A stretch of DNA of 64,000 nucleotides from Larix kaempferi (lineage: Eukaryota > Streptophyta > Pinopsida > Pinales > Pinaceae): positions 12,174,001 to 12,238,000 of the forward strand of contig BSBM01000307.1 in NCBI GenBank assembly GCA_027924585.1, in the 5' to 3' direction. Below the pieces are notes generated by a model. It was not told the DNA's origin. It did not search any database and saw nothing but the letters and a program-made list of their open reading frames with translations. Position numbers and translations under genes: made by a program. Below are positions 11,330-21,822 of this stretch, piece after piece (the stretch's first letter is position 1; every line of letters starts with the position of its first letter).

Positions 11330-11735
11330 TGTCGAGTTTTTGTCGAGTAACAAAATAATACAAAGTAAACAAAAAAGAATAATACAAAGTAAAAAGTAAT
11401 AAATATTATGTCGGCCATAAACCAAAAAAGAATAATACAAAGTAAAAAGTAAATATGAGACTTAAACTAGAGACTTTAGAGCTTAGGATTAGGTGATAAA
11501 TATTATGTGGGTCATAAACAAAGAAGAATAATACAAAGTAAAAAGTAAATATGAGACTTAAACTAGAGACTTTACTTTTTACTTTTAATACAAAGTAAAA
11601 AGTAAATATGAGATTTTAAAGTGTTTGTCGAGTAACAAAATAATACAAAGTAAACAAAAAAGAATAATACAAAGTAAAAAATAAATATGAGACTTAAACT
11701 AGAGACTTTAGAGCTTAGGATTAGGTGGCTCAGGT
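11330..11735. repeat. Complex tandem repeat with core AATAATACAAAGTAAA
   Basis: The core AATAATACAAAGTAAA(A) recurs at least six times. A longer block, TAAATATGAGACTTAAACTA followed by GAGACTTTAGAGCTTAGG, appears near 11451, 11547 (partly) and 11683. The block TGTCGAGTAACAAAATAATA occurs at ~11341 and again at ~11627. An internal inverted piece (GACTTTACTTTTTACTTTTAATACAAAGTAAAAAGTA) suggests rearrangement during expansion. Confidence 0.8.
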
Positions 11736-13125
11736 ATTGCACTCAAGGAGCTATTCAAGGAGAGGTTTGTACGTTGGGAGATTTGATCTCTCTCGGCGCT
11801 TGATAGAACCTAGGATTTGGATCTATGCTGGTTTAAATGAAAGTGGTCAAATAATGTATATGAAATGATTATTTTTCAATGTTCCATCGGGATTTTTGGA
11901 CACGGGATTGGGAAAATGCATCTATGGGATGTGTGGATGCACTCCCCAAATTCTAGGGTGTCATAGGGAATGTTGGGGTCAACGACACAAGGGACGTCAT
12001 GCGGAGTACTAAGAAATACAAATTAAAATATATGAAAACTGCAACATAATTCATTGAAATCTTATACATAACAATGTGTCAATAACATTCAGTATTGCAT
12101 GTCACCAAAGTTATCAAAATGACCAGTATGGAACCAGAACTGGCTGCTGAACCGATCTACTAAAATATACATAAAATATGAAAATTATTTACATATATAT
12201 ACATCAATGTGAATTCCAAAACCATTGGACACCAAATATCCAAAGTTTGCTCATTTATATAACATGTAGTACTAAGTGTGAATATAGCAAAACGGCAGTG
12301 AGTGCGAATTGTGATACATATCCAAATTGAAATACATAGATTTTCAGGCTCTAAATGATACATATCATCAAAACCATCACCTATATTGTGATCCTTGTCA
12401 TTGTTATCACCCTTTGCCTCCTTGTCTAGCCTTTGCATTTATCTCAATCCTCCAAGGACATCAGTCAACACTGCCCAATTTTGATGGAACTGCCTAATCC
12501 AGGCCTTGAAATATGGTAGAAAAAGCTTAACATGCCTAATTATTGATTTTGGCTTGAGAGAAGGGTACAATAAAATCATGGCAGGGAGTTCAACAATCAA
12601 TACCACCAAAATCGGGGTACATAGAGGGCTTGGTTCTCTTGATTACATGTCAATCCCATTACCCTCATACAAGATAGCGACTCAATGGAAATGCTGCAAT
12701 CTTGCCAATCCTGAAGTCCCGAAAATTGTTTTAATACTTCTGAATTCTGAATGGGATATGAAATTCAATGAAGTTGAAAGTTGAGTCCAAACCACTCTCA
12801 AAAATCCTGGAACAAATAATGATAATGTTAAGAATTTAAGTAAAAGCATTGTTGCAAACAACGTTTCAGGGAATATATAGCCTAGGGTCCGCAAAGAAAT
12901 TTATCGGGAACATTGGGAAAAATATCGGAAAATATTGGCAAGAAGAAACTTAGACTTGAAGAATTATGAAAATATCGGAAAAATCGGCAACTTGAAAAAC
13001 TCAAGAGAAATCAGAGATATTTGCAACACTGAGTAATAGTTGATATGCTCCTTTTTGTTTGCTTTAATTAAATATAAAGTAGAATTTCAACTTTTATTTG
13101 AGAATTTGGTATTACCAACAGGGTG
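11736..13125. other. No recognisable gene
   Basis: ORFs of 70-92 codons at 12160-12438 (minus, acidic N-terminal part), 12506-12784 (plus) and 12682-12894 (minus) overlap each other. They show no family motif. Around 12900-13010 there is a run of loosely repeated AAATATCGGAAAA words. I see no element boundary. Confidence 0.35.
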
Positions 13126-13223
13126 GGGGGTGTTCAAACTTCAAAACACTAGACTTTGGTAAAAAGGGAACATGGGGGGTGTTCAAACTTCAAAACAGTG
13201 GACTTTGGTAAAAAGGGAACATG
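13126..13223. repeat. Tandem duplication, 49-bp unit, 2 copies
   Basis: The unit GGGGTGTTCAAACTTCAAAA continues to CTTTGGTAAAAAGGGAACAT and occurs twice in direct contact. The only clear differences are ACACTAG versus ACAGTGG. Confidence 0.9.
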
Positions 13224-13547
13224 GAAATGTCTCTTCTTTGAGGGGGATGTTCCCTATTGTGTTTCCCCAAAAGGAGACATGAGGAAACATCCCCCTTGGA
13301 CTATCCACTTACCATGAGCATGGCGAGTGCATCCCCTACCACTGGGAACATGTCCTTGTGCAACATTTTTATTTATAAACCATAGGTGTGTTGTGCAATG
13401 CAAATTCAAAAGCTACTTTTATGTTTTGGTTTTTGCTAAAAGAAACTGTAAGTCACATTATTTTCTACTAGTTAAATTAATTTCTAATTTCTATGTAATA
13501 GTAGATGTCCATTCCTGTACCTTGCCTTCTCAAGTATATCCTTCCCT

Positions 13548-14089
13548 AAAACAAATTCTCTTCAACAGATATTCAACAAAACATGGAAAACAGAGTATAG
13601 GATACTACAAGACGAGTCTTATTAAAAAAGCAGGCAGGAAATTGTGTACAGAAAACCATGTTAAAAAATAAGCTACTTGGATTCTGTTATATATTATGTT
13701 AACCTTGAAGCATGCAAGTGAAAGGGAAGAGAGATTAATGATGCATAGGCATTGTGTACAGAAAACAAATTCTTCAACAGATATTTGACAGAATATGCAA
13801 ACCAGAGTATATGATACTGCAAGATGAGTCTTACTAAAAATGCAAGCAGGAACTTGTTTACAGAAAACCATGTTAAAAAATAAGCTAGTTGGATTCTGTT
13901 ATCTATGATGTCAACCTTGAAGCATGCAAATGAAAGGGAAGAGAGTTTAATTATGTATAGGAATTGTGTACATGAAACAAATTCTTCAACAAATATTGGA
14001 AAGAACATGGAAAACAGAGTATAGGATACTGCAAGACGAGTCTTATTAAAAAGGCAGGCAGGAAATTGTGTACAGAAAACTGTGTTAAA
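13548..14089. repeat. Satellite-like tandem array, ~213-bp unit, about 2.6 copies
   Basis: The anchor AAACAAATTCT starts at 13548, 13763 and 13975, giving periods of 215 and 212. Each unit contains ATATT..AACATGGAAAACAGAGTAT, AAGACGAGTCTTA, CAGGAAATTGTGTACAGAAAA and AACCTTGAAGCATGCAA(G/A)TG in the same order. Copies differ at scattered single bases and small indels. ORFs on the minus strand here (for example the 188-codon one ending at 13694) are produced by the repeat and have no family match. Confidence 0.9.
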
Positions 14090-17000
14090 AAGGAACCTAG
14101 TATTGTTGTTAATTGATAGTCTATTCAGCATGACTTCAAGGTTGAGGCAAAGCGTAGTCATGCTTATATGATGATGTTCATGTATGAAATACTCTTTGAT
14201 TTTGATGAGTATTTTAGGGAAAGCACAGACATCCATATATATGCTAATCCAATTTTGCATGCCTTGTGTGTGAATTAGAAGTTAACATATTCTCAGGTCT
14301 ATGTCTCATAATCTCATTAGCTTCCGCTAATGTGAAAATATAGGTATTTACTTTTAGCATTATTGTGCGAACCAAAGGTTATGTTTTAAGCAGGTTTTGC
14401 ATGAAGTTACCCAGTTTTTGTAGATTGTGAGTTGACAAGGAATTTCTGGCTCTCAGAATCATACAGAGCAGGTGATTGACTTTTTGTTGTTTGATGCAGA
14501 CGAGGGAGATAATAACAGAGATATCTATGCTTGAAGAGGAATTCACTAATCGTGAGCAGTACATTCTTTCTCTCTATCGAAATATTTTTTATCAATGCAT
14601 AGTGGGATCATTGTCAACACAAAATTCAAATAAGACATCACCAGCACATGCAAATTATGAAGACAATTTTTACAAACAAAACCCAACAGTCATCTATTTT
14701 TTACATGTAATATATAAACTCTAGAGTCATCTAATTAAGTCTTCTAAATTTTCAATCCTATCTTTGTTGATATGATCTTACTTGTATATGCTTTTTTATT
14801 AACAAGGAAAGGTACTTGAAGGTCAGTGTTGTAGCAGAAGTTTCAAAATTTTAGAGTTCAAGGATACATAAAGTGAAGTGCTCCTTTTCTTGCAAACATA
14901 AATCCCTCACAGGCATTAATACAACCCCAACTGTTTCTTCACAAAAGTGCTTGGGAGCACTTTTCTAGCTTACTCAATATTCTCAGTAATTTCATATCTG
15001 AAAATTATAGAAAATCACTGACTGTCAGCATCTCTGGGCTAAGAACTCTCGTGAAAACTCAATTTACCACCAAACACTTACTAGGTTATTATGGGCTTTG
15101 CTAATTGAATTCCAATAATGAAGTGGAAATGAAAACAAAATCTGGAAGCCTAAAACCTTAGGTGGTCCCATCTGGCACTGCCCTTTAGCACCACAAAGAG
15201 AGACAATAATTGCTCTGCTGATTCACCAACAATGGCTGCCCAATTTTCCATAGAGTGGATAGTTCTTGAAGAATTAAATAGCTTAAATGGAATCCTGATA
15301 GTTTCACTCAAAATGATAATCCAAGCATATAAGTATCTGTCCAAGAGGTTTCTTCTTATATTTTGAACTTCCAACAAGTTATAATTGTTAGATTTTTACC
15401 TTGTTTAACTCAGATAGCCTTTTCCAAGGCACCAGGATGCATAGAATCAACAGCTACAGTGGGAGCAGACGGAAGTGTATTTAATGCAAGTCTATATAGC
15501 GCAGTTATGGCGACAGTTTGCCTAGGTTCTTGTGCATGGCATAGTGTGATGGAGGCACAATTATGTCGGAGAGGAGGGCACATGCATGCTTTCAGCATGC
15601 ATATGCCAATCTTAGTTTATTTCGAGTTTTGCTACCTTCACTTAAACTCAGTTCATAGTTGTTCCTAATTGATCAAATTCCAGTTTTTGGTTCAGTTCAG
15701 TTCAACTTTCAGTTTAATTATTTTCTTAAAATGAGTTCCATCTCTTACCTAAAAGTCTAGGTGCTTTAGCTGTACAAAATCAAACAAAAAAGCATAGCTG
15801 ATTGTATAAAGAAATCAACTGTGTAATACAAATAACATAGTGAAGTCTTGTTTTTTCTGTACATTTATCATTTTATCAGTATTTTATAGAGCATAAACAG
15901 TTTGCAAAGATCCAAGTGTGAAATGTTAATTGTTCTAGATGTTAGTCAATTCCAGTTTGTGCCCATTATGGATTACTGTCCACTGTGTTTCTTTGCAAAA
16001 TAAACGCATTATTAACTTTATATTGTGTCTAAAATAGCTGACATCCATGGAGGGTACTCTATGTTGTAAATGTTAGGGCTTGTACGATTAAGCCTCCCTA
16101 ACAGTATGTGTTTTCTTGCAAAATTTGTGGAAAATACAGTTTTTACATAACTACACAGAGCAACTTGGCAGGGATTGGATACAACAGAATAGATTCCACT
16201 TTAAAGGTAACATAGTATTTGGTTCTTATTGGTTGAAGAAGAGTCCACAATATTCTAAATCAAGATTTCTTGGGCTTATACTAAATGTTTATTACAACCC
16301 GATTTTTATGTTTTCAACTGTGATAGGTCTTAACTAGCTTGTGCATGGTTCCACTTGGATTGTGGTTTAGCCAATAGCCGTGATCCTACCATAGTCCAAA
16401 GATATTTTGGGTTTCCGAGTATACTCAAAAGCCAAAAAGAAATAAAAACGCCCCAAATCCACTAAAACCATGAAAGTTACTTCATGAATTCCTACGAAGG
16501 TAATCTAAAAAGTTTTTTTAGTTCAATTTTTTAATAGTCATTCAAATAATGGGACATGAATTCCCACTAAGGTAGTCCAAAAAGGTGCATTTTAGTTAAC
16601 TTTTAACTTGGGGAAGTGAATATTAAATATAAGATAAATATTTATGATAAGCATATGACTCACTACAAAGATCATTTTTTAAAGTTAAAGATTCATTTGA
16701 TGATTAAAAGAATAATATTTATATAATTATATTTAAAATAAAAGAATATAGTTATCCCATCAAGAGTTGTAAAGATGGTAAAAAAATATAACCGATCGAG
16801 AGGGGTTGTAAAGATGGCTCTAATTGTGAAAAGTATAAACAAAATAATTAACATATCAAGAGCTTAATTGCCATTCTATTTGTTTTTTTTTCTTCATGAC
16901 ATAAATTAAATCCTTGTTATGGATATTAAGGGCATCAATGAACTCTGTGACATTTATAATCAATGGGATTGTCATTGTTGGGAGGAGTGACAAGGGATTT

Positions 17001-17178
17001 CGTATTGCAAACAAGAGAGTTCAAAGAGCCAAAAATGTGACGAACTCCACCTTGTTGAGTGCATTATATGCATTCTTCTACCAAGAATGAGATCTTTGAG
17101 TTCCTTAGTCCATTTGAGACCCTTAGTTGTAGGGTAGGTAGTAACTAAGTTCCCATGCTAAAATCAAACCTTGCAATG
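14090..17178. other. No recognisable gene; AT-rich
   Basis: Only short ORFs without family motifs occur (14379-14724, 15150-15668, 16116-16337). The stretch 15400-15600 is less AT-rich than its surroundings and is open in more than one frame, but I cannot assign it. No RNA gene or element end is visible. Confidence 0.35.
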
Positions 17179-17194
17179 AAACATTATGCTCATA
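17179..17194. repeat. Left target-site duplication of SINE 1
   Basis: AAACATTATGCTCATA here is repeated exactly at 17451-17466, directly after the A-rich tail of the SINE. Confidence 0.85.
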
Positions 17195-17450
17195 TGAGCA
17201 CCTGAGTGGGCCTAATGGTTAAGAACATGTGTTATCTCTGTGGAGGTCACAGGTTCAAAACCGACAGGGGGTAGGGTTGCTCATTGGCCTGTTGTTACAA
17301 GGCTCGAAGGGTAGGCGACCCTTGGGATAAAGGCTCACCCTGGTGGGCTTCGAGACGTCTTGGCCCCTACTGAGTCACAAGTTACTTGTATATCTGGCTT
17401 GCGGGTTGTTGGATATACCCTTGGGAGGTTGTTGTTCCCATGGTCTAAAA
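17195..17450 (+). mobile_element. tRNA-derived SINE (SINE 1)
   Basis: This 256-bp insertion has RNA polymerase III promoter elements near its left end: an A-box-like TGGGCCTAATGG at ~17207-17218 and a B box GGTTCAAAACC at 17252-17262. A GC-richer body follows (GGCGACCCTTGGGATAAAGG, then CACCCTGGTGGGCTTCG), and the end is a short A-rich tail (TCTAAAA). A perfect 16-bp target-site duplication flanks it (17179-17194 and 17451-17466). SINEs have no protein and move by LINE machinery. The perfect duplication suggests a fairly recent insertion. Confidence 0.85.
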
Positions 17451-17466
17451 AAACATTATGCTCATA
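17451..17466. repeat. Right target-site duplication of SINE 1
   Basis: Exact copy of the 16 bases at 17179-17194 (AAACATTATGCTCATA). It follows the A tail directly. Confidence 0.85.
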
Positions 17467-19099
17467 ATCCACTATTTGGGCCCAATTGTGAACCACATAT
17501 AACAATACAACTTTTTACTTCATATGACAACCCCTTGCTAAATATGTGTAAATACAAAGGCAAGCAAACGTAGTGGTAGATTTAACCTTGGTTGCTTTGT
17601 TAATAGTGATATAATCACCCAAGACATCTCCAATAGCTTCGAGTGAGTTGAGGCTCTAGAATTCCAAAGATAAATTCAACAACCAAACCCACAATGGAAC
17701 TAGGGAAAAAAATTCAATGTGAGGATTGAACTTAGGATGCCATAGCAACATGAAGAGGACAACATTTCCAATAAACCAAGGGCGCCACAAAACCACTTCC
17801 ATCCAATCTTTAGAGGAGTCCAACTAGATCATAAAAAACAATTCTCAACAATGGATCTTAAGGTCTTCAATTCTCAACAATTCCACATGAATCAAGGAGT
17901 CACAATGCATTTTAATGTTGCAACTCACTATTTAAAAGAATTAATGCTCATTTCGGTCCTTCCATGACTGTTTTCTAGACCACTATTCCTTCCACTTGTT
18001 CGTGTTTTATTTTTCTTCCTCTTCTTATTTTTTTTTCGGCATTCCTTTGCACCTTCTGGGGAAATTGCCAGTAGATTACTTCATTTGGAAGGACTTTAAA
18101 ATATAAATTTATTTAAAAAATAAAAATTAAATTCAAACTTTTATTATATTTTGTTATAAATTAGTGGTAAATTAGAGCAATTAAAAATTTGCTCCAAAAT
18201 TGGCTGAGAAGTTTGCAGGTTTTGTTGACTAATGACTCCATTGGCAAATATTTCCACGTTACCACGGACAACTGATGATGTCATCATTGTACAACAACAT
18301 ACTACATTTAATGTGGTTCATCATGACTTTTCGGAATTTGTGAATTTGTAGAGGAAATTTTAATGTCTATTTTAATGGGATTCGTAATTTCGAAGGGTTT
18401 TACTGATGGGGATGATATGATACAATGCAAAGTATTTAAATAGGATTGAAAACTTGTAATCATTACATAAAAAGTATTTATGTAGGACTGAAAACATGTA
18501 ATCATTACATAATAAGATTAACCATCGGGATGTTAGTGTATCGCCAATCAGATGTGTAAAAAATATGTTTTAAAAATATAAATTTATATATTACAATGTT
18601 TAATATTAGAAAAGATTTATAAAATTTTTGTCAAGACATCTGTAATATGAAGCTAACCAAATGTCGATTACATAATAATAACAAGGAAAATAGCTGCAAA
18701 GCAGCTAGTCCCTGCTCTAAAATAAGGTTTATAATTTCTTTAATTGCTTACAAAAATTTTAAAAAGTTATTAGAAAAATTTAGTTTAGTGTTCAGAATTG
18801 TTTCTAGTGTAAAATAGAACATTTGAATTGTTCCATTATTCGATTCACTGTATTAATGCAAAGTACAGACAAAGAGTTTATAAAAAGTGTGCTCTACACA
18901 TATTATATATATATAAAGTCAAAAAAAAACTATTTTGTTAAACCAATAAACTAAATTGCCATTATTATAAATTTTGAAGTGTTTGTAACATTTAAAAAAC
19001 GTATTTTATATTTTTATTTTTAAAATAAAAATAAGTATAAATAATAATATGCAATTATATAGCAATATTTTTATATATTATATTAATAAAAAATACATA
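17467..19099. other. No recognisable gene; AT-rich
   Basis: No ORF with a family motif. A small local duplication lies at ~18425-18510 (AAGTATTTA(A/T)(G/A)TAGGA(T/C)TG with AAAAC(T/A)TGTAATCATTACAT). The motif TAGTCCCTGC occurs at 18708; see findings. Confidence 0.4.
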
Positions 19100-19185
19100 T
19101 ACTAATAAAAATAAAATGACAACAGATAGATACATATATATTGTTTATATAACCAAAAAATATTTGTATATATTAGTGCCAAGTT

Positions 19186-19198
<13 letters not shown>

Positions 19199-19222
<24 letters not shown>

Positions 19223-19229
19223 GGAAACT

Positions 19230-19291
<62 letters not shown>

Positions 19292-19302
19292 AAACTTATA
19301 TA

Positions 19303-19340
<38 letters not shown>
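19199..19340. repeat. (TA)n microsatellite in two or three blocks
   Basis: Alternating TA runs are separated by two copies of a TAGGAAACTTATATAA-type spacer. The Tyr/Ile-repeat ORF that reads through it on the minus strand is an artefact of the microsatellite. Confidence 0.95.
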
Positions 19341-19342
<2 letters not shown>

Positions 19343-20344
19343 GGCAAGGATGTTGGCGTGTTGTGTCTGCTTGTTAAGGCGTACAAGTTGTCAACTCTTT
19401 CCGCCTGAGGTTTATAGTGGAAGGGTTATCCAAAAAAAAAACTATATCTATATAATTTTATCAATTGGAAATATATACTAACAATCATATGCTATCCATA
19501 TACTATAGCAATTGTTATATATATTAATCCATAAAAATGTTTAGACATTTATGTGTTATTGGTTTCAACAATTATTATAATTTTGAATTAGAAAATAAGA
19601 TTTAAATCTATCAATAATTAATTTGAATTAAAAATAGTTTCATAATCTTGTAAATTAAATGAAACATTAACAATACAATGGTGATTTTCACGTGACTACA
19701 TAATACACACAATATTATGTGTATTTTTCATTAAAAAAAATCAATATTCAATGTAATATATTCTATTAAATTTTCAATTAATCAAAATTTATATTACATT
19801 ATTACATAGTAATATACATTATATTCTATTAAATTTTCAATTAAACAAAATTATAATAATTATTAATAGTAATATATAGTAATCGTTCTGCAGGTTCAAT
19901 ATTTATTACTTAACATTATTTTAATATTTACTTAACATTATTTTAATATTTACTTAATATTATTTTATTTTAATATGATGACTATGTAATAGTATATATT
20001 TATTATTTAATATTATTATTTTAATATGATGACTATGTAATAGTATAGGTATATTATAATAGTAATAAAAAGAGTTTTAATGCTCTGCCCAGAAATAGAC
20101 CCTTATTATGTCTCTAACATAGAGTATTTCGTCCGGGGGCATTAATCGGGGTGCCTGTTCATCAATGTAGGCTCGAGGCAATGTGAGAACCTTTGTTTTC
20201 AAAAAATTAAGCATTATGTAAAATGTTAATATGTTATTTTTCTTGGTTCTGCTTGGCGTCGTGCGAGGTGACGCGTGCCTCGACTTCTATGGAGCCGGCG
20301 GCGCGATGGCGTCACGACGTCTTAAATGTTGGAATGGTCTGATT
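19341..20344. other. AT-rich DNA with short direct repeats, no gene
   Basis: Repeated words TTTACTTAACATTATTTTAA (near 19905-19965) and TTAATATGATGACTATGTAA (near 19970 and 20020) show local duplication. The composition changes at ~20090 to a GC-richer block (20100-20330) that holds no recognised gene. Confidence 0.45.
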
Positions 20345-20626
20345 GTCCTCTACCTGCTCCCCAGATATCGTGATATTTTCGTATTTTTCATCTTTTTCTA
20401 TGTTCATCTTTTATTTCAGCATGGGCATCTGTCATTCACGCTGGGTTTTGGGCCATCCTTTGGCATGGCGGATTCACCGAAGTGTCGGGCTACGTACTAA
20501 CAAATCACAGTTCGGGCCTACAGAGGGCTTGGGCCTAGTTGTCCTCTGTCTGCTTCCCAGATACCATGATCTTTTCGTCTTTCTCTATCAACGTTTATTT
20601 CAGCATGGCATCAGTCATTTAGGCTG
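20345..20626 (+). repeat. Diverged direct duplication, copies ~197 bp apart
   Basis: GTCCTCTACCTGCTCCCCAG with GATATCGTGATATTTTCGT (20345 onward) matches GTCCTCTGTCTGCTTCCCAG with GATACCATGATCTTTTCGT (20541 onward). Both continue to TTTATTTCAGCATGG. The copies differ by ~10-15%. A plus-strand ORF (20343-21047, 234 codons) spans them but shows no domain. Confidence 0.7.
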
Positions 20627-21246
20627 GTTCTCGTATGTTTTAGATCCACATTTCTATGTGAATTCCAACTCAAGGCAAAGAAAGAGACGAGTAGATGGTC
20701 ATGCAAACTGCCTCCACCTAAACTGTGCATTTATAACATTGTACGTTGCTTTGTGGAAAGTGCATTGGGTTTTTTACTCAGAACTTGATTCTGTAGAGTT
20801 TATTGTTACATTTCGAGAGGAGCTCTGCTCCATGAGGGTTTGGGAGCTAAATTCCACCTCCTGTAAGGTTGGTTTGCTCAACCTTTTGCTTGGTTCGGGT
20901 CCAATGTATCTACAACGGGGATTTACCCTTCTATTATATTATTTCCATTTCGACAATGGTGGTAAAGTTTTTCTGGGGTTTACTCACAATATTTTCGGCA
21001 TGTCCAGGCAATTACTCTTCCAGGTTCGATGCTATGCACTACATTGATTTATGTTCAAATTAATCTTCATGATACATTGCAAATATTTATTTGTATAAGT
21101 TTTTAACCTAGTCGTGTTTACTGGTAGATGTAACAGAGAAAGAGTAGGGGTTTTAGGAGTTGGTTTATTCAAATGGAAGGCATAGCGTTCCCCTCTTGGT
21201 AAGCTTCAACTCCTTGCAGATTAGGCCTAAGCTTTAACCTTACGGC

Positions 21247-21335
21247 TTCGAATCTTCTTGATTTGGAGAAGCTTCGAATCTTCTTGATTAGGCATAAGCT
21301 TAAAGATTTGAATCCTTCTTGATTTGGAATAAGCT
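21247..21335. repeat. Three short direct repeats with core TCTTCTTGATT
   Basis: CTTCGAATCTTCTTGATTTG, CTTCGAATCTTCTTGATTAG and a diverged TTTGAATCCTTCTTGATTTG lie in a row, each followed by an AAGCTT-containing segment. They are ~200-300 bases downstream of the DWF5-like exon on its coding strand, so probably in its first intron. Confidence 0.7.
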
Positions 21336-21575
21336 TCAAGCTTAATCTGATAAGATAGAGATATATTTCTAAACTTTATTCATGTTTATGTGATGTTATA
21401 GATATTCAAGGTTGGAATCACATTTCATGCAAAATCAAAACGAAATATTACTTAAATATTTCATTATGGAGGTAGAAAATGCAAGGGAATGATGTCTGTA
21501 AATGATCGGCAGAATACATATATTAAAGATGGAATGTGATCAAATGCAGAGATCTATGAAAGAAAGCCGACTTAC

Positions 21576-21751
21576 AGGAATATGATGAATGGAGGACAAG
21601 ATGAGAGAAGGATGAGCATGGAAGCGTAGGTGACCAGAGGGGAACGAATACTCCCATCCTCCTTTGAACCGGCGGGTTTCTTCGTCTTATTTCCATTTCC
21701 ATTGTTATTCACAGTGCTATCTTTGCTCTTCCCCGCCTGCTTCTTTGCCAT
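21576..21751 (-). CDS. DWF5: First coding exon of sterol delta-7 reductase (7-dehydrocholesterol reductase, DWF5-like)
   Basis: The minus strand opens MAKKQAGKSKDSTV at 21751 and runs 58 codons plus two bases. The last part, RSPLVTYASMLILLSSCPPF followed by IIF, matches the start of plant DWF5/DHCR7 (consensus SPxVTYASMLxLLxxCPPFVIxLWYT), including the first membrane segment. The enzyme reduces the C7-C8 double bond of sterols in the ER, an intermediate step towards phytosterols and brassinosteroids. The exon ends at a strong donor GTAAGT (21570-21575), splitting a Leu codon as expected before the LWYT residues. The Lys/Asn/Ser-rich leader of ~35 residues is longer than in Arabidopsis. No later exon was found to the left, so the next exon may lie beyond a long intron, or this is an isolated fragment. 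Confidence 0.72.
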
Positions 21752-21814
21752 GTTTCATCTTCTGCTTCTGAAGACGATGAATTTGGAATCACTCAATAAA
21801 TGAATCTGTGAATT

Positions 21815-21822
21815 TATTTATA
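21815..21822 (-). promoter_or_regulatory. TATA box of the DWF5-like gene
   Basis: Minus strand reads TATAAATA, 64 bases upstream of the ATG. A start site ~30 bases downstream would give a leader of ~35 bases containing CT/GA-rich sequence (CGTCTTCAGAAGCAGAAG). The position and lack of a competing upstream ATG in the leader support the chosen start. Confidence 0.55.

Noticed and set aside
13548-14089. A CRISPR-like array
   Set aside because: The repeated unit is ~213 bp with no short repeat/unique spacer pattern, and the DNA is plant-like.
17195-17300. A functional tRNA gene
   Set aside because: A and B boxes are present, but the sequence cannot fold as a tRNA; the tail and flanking duplication show a SINE.
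19102-19386. Tyr/Ile-repeat ORF on the minus strand
   Set aside because: Translation of a (TA)n microsatellite.
20343-21047. A 234-codon ORF as a gene
   Set aside because: No domain, biased composition and a duplication inside it; kept only as an observation.
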